A stretch of DNA of 64,000 nucleotides from Pseudomonas sp. UBA6562 (GTDB taxonomy: Bacteria > Pseudomonadota > Gammaproteobacteria > Pseudomonadales > Pseudomonadaceae): positions 1 through 64,000 of the forward strand of contig NZ_DJJS01000008.1 of assembly GCF_002434265.1 (NCBI RefSeq). Reading direction: 5' to 3'. The position numbers and the translations under genes were made by a program. Positions 58,397 to 64,000 of the stretch are shown here, one piece after another (positions within the stretch are counted from its first letter, which is position 1; each line of letters starts with the position of its first letter). The notes beneath the pieces are model-generated. The model was not told the origin of the DNA, did no database searches, and saw nothing but the letters and a program-made list of their open reading frames with translations.

Positions 58397-59341
58397 CTAT
58401 GGCGAAAGCGGTGAGCTGCCTTGCACGCTGAACTGCGATTGGCGCCACAACGCAAAGACCCGTTCGCGCAACCAACGGTGTTCGGGCGAGCCCTGCCAGC
58501 GTTGGTGCCACACCACCCAGTAGCGTTGCGTGTGCTCGACGAAATCCAGTGCACGCCAGGTCAGCGGGTGGCGCAGGCACAACTGGCGCGCGATGTGTTC
58601 GGGCAACGTGGCCAGGTAATGGGTGCTGGCCACCACCTGCACGGTGGCGGTGAAAAACGGCACATCCAGGGCGATGCGGCGCTGCAGGCCCTGAGCGCGT
58701 AGGTGGCGGTCGACGAAGCTGTCCTTGTCGCCACCGGCGCAGATGCGCACGTGACCGTAGGTCAGGTAATCGGCCTGGCCCAAGCGCTCGGCGGCGGCCA
58801 GGGGATGGTCCTGGTGCATCAGACAGACCACGCGGTCCTCGCCCAGCACCCGGCCATGCAGGTTGGGCGGCGAGTCGTCGAACAGCGTGGTGGCCAGGTC
58901 TATCTCACCGTTGGCCAGCAAAGGGTAGTCGCCCGCCTGCCAAGTGCGAAAACCCAAGCACACGCCTGGCGCTTCGCGCTCCAGCGCGGCCACCAGCAAC
59001 GGCAGCATGTGCTCGGCCACGTAGTCCGAGGCGGCCAGGCAAAAGCGTCGGGTGCAGCGCGCGGGGTCGAACGCGGCCGGTTGCGGCAAGGCGCTGAGCG
59101 AGTGCAGCACGTCCTGCAGAGGCGCGCGCAACTGTTCGGCTCGCTCGCTGAGCACGTAACCGCGACCCTGGCGTACCAGAAGCGGGTCGTCGAACGCTTG
59201 ACGCAGGTGCGCCAGTTGCCGGCTCAACGCCGATTGGCTGCAACCCAGGCGTTGGGCGGCGTGGCTGAGGTTCTTCAGGTGCAGGAGGCAGTCGAGGGTG
59301 CGCAGGTGGACGAGGCTGAGGGCGGCGAACGCGGCGTTCAT
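58397..59341 (-). CDS. LysR-type regulator
   Basis: The gene encodes 314 residues. The HTH is HLKNLSHAAQRLGCSQSALSRQLAHL. The effector domain holds FCLAASDYVAEHMLPLLVAA, the NahR/NodD-like type. It is transcribed ahead of and toward the decarboxylase gene rather than divergent from it. It may still control that gene. Confidence 0.88.
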   Translation of the reverse strand: MNAAFAALSLVHLRTLDCLLHLKNLSHAAQRLGCSQSALSRQLAHLRQAFDDPLLVRQGRGYVLSERAEQLRAPLQDVLHSLSALPQPAAFDPARCTRRFCLAASDYVAEHMLPLLVAALEREAPGVCLGFRTWQAGDYPLLANGEIDLATTLFDDSPPNLHGRVLGEDRVVCLMHQDHPLAAAERLGQADYLTYGHVRICAGGDKDSFVDRHLRAQGLQRRIALDVPFFTATVQVVASTHYLATLPEHIARQLCLRHPLTWRALDFVEHTQRYWVVWHQRWQGSPEHRWLRERVFALWRQSQFSVQGSSPLSP

Positions 59342-59521
59342 GGGCAGGGCCTGGACGGTATGGGAGCGAGCTTGCAGAGCACCTGCCAGGCGGACATATA
59401 TCCTGGAGGGGTTGAAGGGGACGTGAACGCGGAAAAGCGCTCGGAGCTGTCATGGGATGCGAGCGAGCGCCAACTGCGGTTCAGGGTCGCCGGGGCCACG
59501 CACGGGCCCCGGCGCGCTCGG

Positions 59522-60232
59522 TCACTCGGTAAGGCCGACGTAGACGTTCTGGACGTCGTCGTGATGGTCGATGGCTTCGAGGAAGGCTTCCACTTCGGCC
59601 AGGGCCTCGGCACTCAGGCTGCTGGCCTTGACCGGGTTCTTCGGGGTGTAGCCGATCTTGGCCGAGGTCACGGTGAAACCGTGCTCGGGCAGGGTTTTCT
59701 GCACGGCGCCAAGATCGCCCGTGTCGGTGATGAACAGCGTCGAACCCGGCTCTTCGCCTTCTTCGAAATCCTGTGCGCCGGCTTCGATGGCGGCCATTTC
59801 CGGGTCGGCATCGCCTTCGGGGGTGGCTTCGATCAGACCGACGTGGTTGAAGTCCCATGACACCGAGCCGCTGGCACCCAGTTGGCCCTTGCGGAAGGCC
59901 ACGCGGATCTCGGCGACGGTACGGTTGACGTTGTCGGTCAGGCATTCGACGATCAGCGGCACTTGGTGCGGCGCGAAGCCTTCGTAGGTGACGGCGGTGT
60001 ACTGCACGGTGTCGCCGTCCAGCCCGGCACCCTTGCGGATGGCGCGCTCCAGTGTCTCGCGGGTCATCGAGGCCTTCTTGGCCTGCTCCACGGCCAGGCG
60101 CAGGCGCGGGTTCATGTCCGGATCGGCACCCGACTTGGCGGCGATCTGGATCTCCTTGGCCAATTTGCCCATGACCTTGCCTTTGGCGTTGGCCGCGGCT
60201 TCTTTATGTTTGGCTTTCCACTGTGCGCCCAT
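59522..60232 (-). CDS. YebC/PmpR-family protein (YeeN-like paralogue)
   Basis: This 236-residue protein has the family start MGAQWKAKHKEAAANAKGK instead of the AGHSKWANIKHRK of the RuvC-linked YebC. The rest follows (ASMTRETLERAIRKGAG, YEGFAPHQVPLIVECLTDN). YebC proteins were called transcription regulators; several act on ribosomes stalled at polyproline. This is the second paralogue type (YeeN). It has no ruv genes nearby. Confidence 0.9.
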   Translation of the reverse strand: MGAQWKAKHKEAAANAKGKVMGKLAKEIQIAAKSGADPDMNPRLRLAVEQAKKASMTRETLERAIRKGAGLDGDTVQYTAVTYEGFAPHQVPLIVECLTDNVNRTVAEIRVAFRKGQLGASGSVSWDFNHVGLIEATPEGDADPEMAAIEAGAQDFEEGEEPGSTLFITDTGDLGAVQKTLPEHGFTVTSAKIGYTPKNPVKASSLSAEALAEVEAFLEAIDHHDDVQNVYVGLTE

Positions 60233-60346
60233 GACGACTCTCTATGTTTCGCTGGCCGATTCAGGAAGCGACCGGCCAAGGTGGGGTGCAGTTTATACGC
60301 CCTCGGCCAAGTGTCGACAACTCCGCGCACCCTGCCGCCACGTGCT

Positions 60347-61123
60347 TTAGCGCGTAGCGACCACGAACACCCTCGGAAAGGCCAGCAGCACCTGGGCATC
60401 GTCGGTGCCCGGATAGTCCGCGCGCAAGGCCTCGCGGTACTGGGCCAGGAACGCCGTTTGCCCGGCTGGGTCGAGGCGCGCCAGGTAGGGCCGCAACGCC
60501 GAGCCCTTGAACCACTCGACCACCGCGTCGACACCGCCGGCCAGGGGGTGGTGGTAAGTGGTGCGCCACACGTCGACCCGCTCGCACAGCGGCGCCAGCA
60601 GCTCGAAGTAGAACGGCGCGGCGTGGCGCGGCGGCAGGCTGAAGTCGGCGAACGTAGCGGCCCATTCGCCACTGCCGGCGACTTCGCGCAGCCGGCGGTG
60701 CGCGGGTTCGTCGAGGTTGTCGGGCGTTTGCACGGCCAGGCTGCCGCCCTCGCTGAGTTGCGCGACCAAGTGCGGGTAAAGCGTTTCGTGTGTGGGCACC
60801 CACTGCAAGGAGGCGTTGGCCAGAATCAGATCTTGTGGCTGCGCAGCGCTCCATTGGGCGATGTCGGCCTGCTCGAAACGAACCCGCGGCACGTTCAGGC
60901 GCGGCCGCTGGCGGGCTTGGCCGAGCATGTCCTGGTCGCTGTCCAGGGCAGTCACCTGGCTGTCGGGGCAGCGCTGCAACAGCACCTCGGTGGAATTGCC
61001 CGGCCCGCAGCCGAGGTCCGTGGCATGGCGCACGGGGCGCGGCGCCACGGCCGCGAGCAGATCGCGCACCGGGCGCGTGCGTTGGTCTTCGAAACGAACG
61101 TATTGGCTGGCGGACCAGGACAT
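60347..61123 (-). CDS. tam: Trans-aconitate 2-methyltransferase
   Basis: The gene encodes 258 residues from ATG 61123; the open frame to 61171 is not needed. It is a class I SAM methyltransferase with DLGCGPGNSTEVLL (motif I), LILANASLQWVPTHE and LPPRHAAPFYFELLAP. Tam methylates trans-aconitate, an inhibitor formed from cis-aconitate, and so protects the citric-acid cycle. It stands alone. Confidence 0.88.
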   Translation of the reverse strand: MSWSASQYVRFEDQRTRPVRDLLAAVAPRPVRHATDLGCGPGNSTEVLLQRCPDSQVTALDSDQDMLGQARQRPRLNVPRVRFEQADIAQWSAAQPQDLILANASLQWVPTHETLYPHLVAQLSEGGSLAVQTPDNLDEPAHRRLREVAGSGEWAATFADFSLPPRHAAPFYFELLAPLCERVDVWRTTYHHPLAGGVDAVVEWFKGSALRPYLARLDPAGQTAFLAQYREALRADYPGTDDAQVLLAFPRVFVVATR

Positions 61124-61387
61124 GGGCGACTCCTTGGAAGGGATGGGCCACAGCATAAGGCAGCTGTCCACGATTGCCAGCCGGACCGTTTGTGGGTGGG
61201 GCTACCCTCGGTACCTTCCAGGCGTGGCCAATGGCCCCGTGCCAGGCGCGGCCTATGGGCCCGTGGCTGGATGGCGCGCGCGGCCCTGCCGGCATTCGCA
61301 GCGGCCCATTGCCGGTGAGTCGCGAAGGCGAACCATCGCGACACAAGCATTCCGTTTCGCAAAAGCAACGGGCATAATGCCCGCCCT

Positions 61388-61547
61388 CGTTGGGGAGTAG
61401 CCTGCGCTGGCGGCCTTGGGCACAGCGCGTTCACGTCAACATTCTCGGCAGCCGCCGTGGCGTGGACATCTTCGGATTGGCGAGACCAACGACGCATCCA
61501 TGCCTAAGGTCGGGCGTGTGGTCGCGTCGTTGACTCATAGCCCGACC
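61388..61547 (+). promoter_or_regulatory. yybP-ykoY manganese riboswitch with downstream hairpin
   Basis: Conserved blocks of this riboswitch are present in order: TTGGGGAGTAGCC (61389-61402), GTCAACATTCTCGG (near 61434-61447) and GGCGAGACCAACG (61479-61491). A perfect 8-bp stem GGTCGGGC/GCCCGACC (61508-61515 and 61540-61547) follows, 11 bases before the mntP start, as an expression platform. Mn2+ binding should raise mntP expression. Confidence 0.85.
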
Positions 61548-61558
61548 GGATCCTGACC

Positions 61559-62125
61559 GTGAATCCCATTTCCCTCTTCTTCCTGGCCCTGGCCATGTCG
61601 ACCGACGCGTTCGCGGCGGCCATCGGCAAAGGCGCCACCCTGCACCGCCCGCGCCTGAGCGAAGCGCTGCGCACCGGCTTGATCTTCGGCGTCATCGAAG
61701 GCATCACGCCCTTGATCGGCTGGGCCATCGGCCAGGCTGCCAGCGGTTACGTGCAAGCCTGGGACCATTGGATCGCCTTCACCCTCTTGCTGCTCTTGGG
61801 CCTGCACATGATCTACAACGGCTTGCAGGCCGACCACGAGGAAGCGGAAAAGCCCACCCAGCACGGCTTCACGATGCTCGCCCTGACTGCGTTCGCCACC
61901 AGCATCGACGCGCTGGCCGTGGGCATCGGCCTGGCCTTCATCGATGTCAACATCCTGGTAGCGGCCGCTGCCATCGGCTGTGCGACGCTGGTCATGGTCA
62001 CGCTCGGGGTGATGCTCGGCCGGGTGCTCGGCACCCTGGTGGGCAAGCGTGCGGAAATCCTCGGCGGCGTGGTGCTGATGCTGATCGGCGCGACTATCCT
62101 CTACGAGCACCTGTCGGCGCAGTGA
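61559..62125 (+). CDS. mntP: Manganese efflux pump
   Basis: This 188-residue membrane protein has six spans and the family motifs LFFLALAMSTDAFAAAIGKG and its repeat TAFATSIDALAVGIGLAF, with Asp residues that line the metal path. It exports excess Mn2+. The start is GTG 61559. The riboswitch upstream supports the function. Confidence 0.95.
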   Translation: MNPISLFFLALAMSTDAFAAAIGKGATLHRPRLSEALRTGLIFGVIEGITPLIGWAIGQAASGYVQAWDHWIAFTLLLLLGLHMIYNGLQADHEEAEKPTQHGFTMLALTAFATSIDALAVGIGLAFIDVNILVAAAAIGCATLVMVTLGVMLGRVLGTLVGKRAEILGGVVLMLIGATILYEHLSAQ

Positions 62126-62257
62126 AGCACCGATGCGCCCGGCCCGGGGTGTCTGGGTCGGGCACCGCAGGCTTTTCGCCTGCCCCCTCGTTGCCGCTCG
62201 GTTTTGTCGGTATGGTGGCGACAGAGAAGGATGTTCTACCTGCACAGGAAAGACCCA

Positions 62258-63631
62258 ATGCCCACACGCAACGTCATCAACGCCTCCGTCAGCCCCAAAG
62301 GCAGCCTGGAGACGCTGTCGCAACGTGAAGTTCAGCAACTCAGCGAAGCCGGTTCCGGCACCCTCTACACCCTGTTCCGCCAGTGCGCCCTGGCCATCCT
62401 CAACACAGGCGCCCACGTCGACAACGCCAAGACCATCCTTGAGGCCTACCGCGACTTCGAAGTGCGCATCCACCAGCAGGACCGCGGCGTGCGCCTGGAG
62501 CTGCTGAACGCGCCGGCCGACGCCTTCGTCGACGGCGAAATGATCGCCAGCACCCGCGAAATGCTGTTCAGCGCCCTGCGCGACATCGTCTACACCGAGA
62601 GCGAGCTGGCCAGCCAGCGGATCGACCTGGAAAGCTCCCAGGGCATCACCGATTACGTCTTCCACCTGTTGCGCAACGCCCGCACCCTGCGCCCTGGCGT
62701 GGAGCCGAAGATGGTGGTGTGCTGGGGCGGGCATTCGATCAGCAGCGAGGAGTACCAGTACACCAAGAAGGTCGGCCACGAACTGGGCCTGCGCAAGCTC
62801 GACATCTGTACCGGCTGCGGCCCTGGCGTGATGAAAGGCCCGATGAAGGGCGCGACCATCGCCCACGCCAAGCAGCGCATGGCCGGCAGCCGCTACCTGG
62901 GCCTGACCGAGCCGGGCATCATCGCCGCCGAAGCGCCCAACCCGATCGTCAACGAACTGGTGATCCTGCCCGACATCGAAAAACGCCTGGAAGCCTTCGT
63001 GCGCGTAGGCCACGGCATCATCATCTTCCCCGGCGGCGCTGGCACGGCAGAGGAATTCCTCTACCTGCTGGGCATTCTCATGCACCCGGACAACGCCTCG
63101 CTGCCCTTCCCGGTCGTGCTGACCGGCCCGCGTAGCGCCGAAGCCTTCCTCATGCAGCTGCACGCCTTCGTAGGTGCCACCTTGGGCGAGCAGGCGCAGC
63201 AGCATTATCAGATCATCATCGACGACCCAGCCGCCGTGGCGCGGCACATGGTCGAAGGGCTCAAAGCGGTCAAGCAGTTCCGCCGCGAGCGCAACGACGC
63301 CTTCCATTTCAACTGGTTGCTCAAAATCGACGAGGGCTTCCAGCACCCGTTCGACCCGACCCACGAGAACATGGCCAACCTCAGCCTGCGCCGCGACCTG
63401 CCGCCCCACCAGCTGGCCGCCAACCTGCGCCGTGCCTTTTCCGGGATCGTCGCGGGCAACGTCAAGGACAACGGCATCCGCCTGATCGAGCGACACGGGC
63501 CGTACCAGATCCGCGGCGACAGCGCCGTGCTCGACCCGCTGGGGCGCTTGTTGCAGGCGTTCGTCGACCAACACCGGATGAAGTTGCCGGGCGGCGCTGC
63601 GTACGTGCCGTGCTATCAAGTGGTGAGCTGA
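62258..63631 (+). CDS. ppnN: Nucleotide 5'-monophosphate nucleosidase
   Basis: The gene encodes 457 residues from ATG 62258 (an upstream frame starts at 62204). The LOG-family core has CTGCGPGVMKGPMKGATIAH and the PGGAGTAEEFLYLLG motif for ribose-phosphate binding; the flanking N- and C-terminal domains are those of E. coli PpnN (YgdH). It splits purine and pyrimidine monophosphates to base and ribose 5-phosphate and is controlled by (p)ppGpp in E. coli. Confidence 0.94.
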   Translation: MPTRNVINASVSPKGSLETLSQREVQQLSEAGSGTLYTLFRQCALAILNTGAHVDNAKTILEAYRDFEVRIHQQDRGVRLELLNAPADAFVDGEMIASTREMLFSALRDIVYTESELASQRIDLESSQGITDYVFHLLRNARTLRPGVEPKMVVCWGGHSISSEEYQYTKKVGHELGLRKLDICTGCGPGVMKGPMKGATIAHAKQRMAGSRYLGLTEPGIIAAEAPNPIVNELVILPDIEKRLEAFVRVGHGIIIFPGGAGTAEEFLYLLGILMHPDNASLPFPVVLTGPRSAEAFLMQLHAFVGATLGEQAQQHYQIIIDDPAAVARHMVEGLKAVKQFRRERNDAFHFNWLLKIDEGFQHPFDPTHENMANLSLRRDLPPHQLAANLRRAFSGIVAGNVKDNGIRLIERHGPYQIRGDSAVLDPLGRLLQAFVDQHRMKLPGGAAYVPCYQVVS

Positions 63632-63636
63632 ATCGA

Positions 63637-63664
63637 GTTGGAGCGGCCGCTCGGCTGCTCCAAC
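63637..63664. repeat. Short palindrome after ppnN
   Basis: GTTGGAGC (63637-63644) and GCTCCAAC (63657-63664) form an 8-bp stem with inner GGCCGC. It is half of a REP-like unit and may serve as a terminator for ppnN. Confidence 0.5.
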
Positions 63665-63799
63665 ATCCGCCGTGTTTTCCTACACCCATTGGTGAACCTG
63701 CCGCTATAAAAATGGTCTTTGGCTGACGGTCAACCCACCCGACCGAATCACGGCCCGCTGCATGGGGCCTTCATTCGTCCCGTTCCAGCGAAGATCGAC

Positions 63800-64000
63800 A
63801 TGCCTGATTCCCGCCTTGCCCTCCCCGCCCTTGCCGTCCTGCGCGGTAGCCTGTTCGCCGCCCTGGTCGTGCTTGCCGCGCCGGCCCACGCCGAGACCCA
63901 GGCCAACGATGCCCGTTGGGTCAGCGACAGCCTGACCACCTATGTACGCAGCGGCCCCACGGACGGTCATCGCATCGTCGGCAACCTCAAATCCGGACAG
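63800..64000 (+). CDS. SH3-domain protein with signal peptide, 3' end outside the window
   Basis: The first 67 codons are seen. The N-terminal signal peptide (about 31 residues) ends in APAHAE. The next part (ARWVSDSLTTYVRSGPTDGH) is the start of a bacterial SH3 domain of the TIGR04211/YgiM type, which in full length is anchored in the inner membrane. Function in Pseudomonas is unknown. Confidence 0.75.
   Translation, partial: MPDSRLALPALAVLRGSLFAALVVLAAPAHAETQANDARWVSDSLTTYVRSGPTDGHRIVGNLKSGQ

Noticed and set aside
58397..59341. OxyR controlling katG
   Set aside because: Lacks the paired Cys of OxyR and is separated from katG by the decarboxylase gene.

Overview
The window is a 64-kb piece of a GC-rich Pseudomonas chromosome, most likely the P. 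putida group. The evidence is the gene content (FpvA/FecI/FecR-type siderophore signalling, an aromatic-amino-acid decarboxylase, a DUF1652 protein) and intergenic REP-type palindromes built around GGCCCATCGCGGCTAA.

Positions 1 to about 25,850 are a prophage cut off by the left edge. Read from its integrase end it has the lambda plan. There is a rightward integration and immunity arm: xis and int at 24,473-25,824, a CI-type repressor at 20,324-20,971, then csrA, a LuxR-like gene and a small gene. A leftward lytic arm holds cro, an O-like replication gene carrying iteron-like repeats, a DnaB helicase, a second tyrosine recombinase, a Q-type antiterminator, a lysis start and the late genes. The head genes are lambda-like: Nu1/GpA terminase, gpW, gpB portal, and a ClpP-protease/major-capsid fusion. 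The tail genes are P2-like: V, W, J, I and a modular fibre that runs off the window. Sheath, tube, tape measure, endolysin and attL must lie further left if the phage is complete. The prophage ends about 35 bp before the start of a ybiT-type ABC-F gene.

The control region is unusually readable. Three 15-bp operators (ATTAC-N5-GTAAT) flank cI. The cI message looks leaderless. A promoter-terminator pair between cro and the replication gene points against them, like lambda OOP RNA. The operon from the CI-controlled rightward promoter has about 420 nt of hairpin-rich leader before csrA and about 450 nt of further structured RNA after it. A solitary AT-rich ParA/MinD-type ATPase gene is inserted in reverse as a moron.

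Positions 25,860-64,000 are host chromosome: ybiT; sdaA with a divergent LysR gene; an AraC regulator with a LysE exporter; a SotB-type efflux pump; a TonB siderophore receptor; a WYL-family regulator lacking its WYL domain; a UvrA2-like ATPase; a methylenetetrahydrofolate-reductase-like protein; a FecI-FecR-receptor surface-signalling locus; a four-PAS hybrid histidine kinase; an acyl-CoA dehydrogenase with a divergent LysR gene; phosphatidylserine synthase pssA; a SUKH protein; katG; a PLP decarboxylase; another LysR gene; a YebC paralogue; tam; mntP under a yybP-ykoY manganese riboswitch; ppnN; and the start of an SH3-domain protein. Five REP or palindromic repeat elements sit in intergenic gaps, and four of them share CAGTCAGTTRAGC-like inverted ends.
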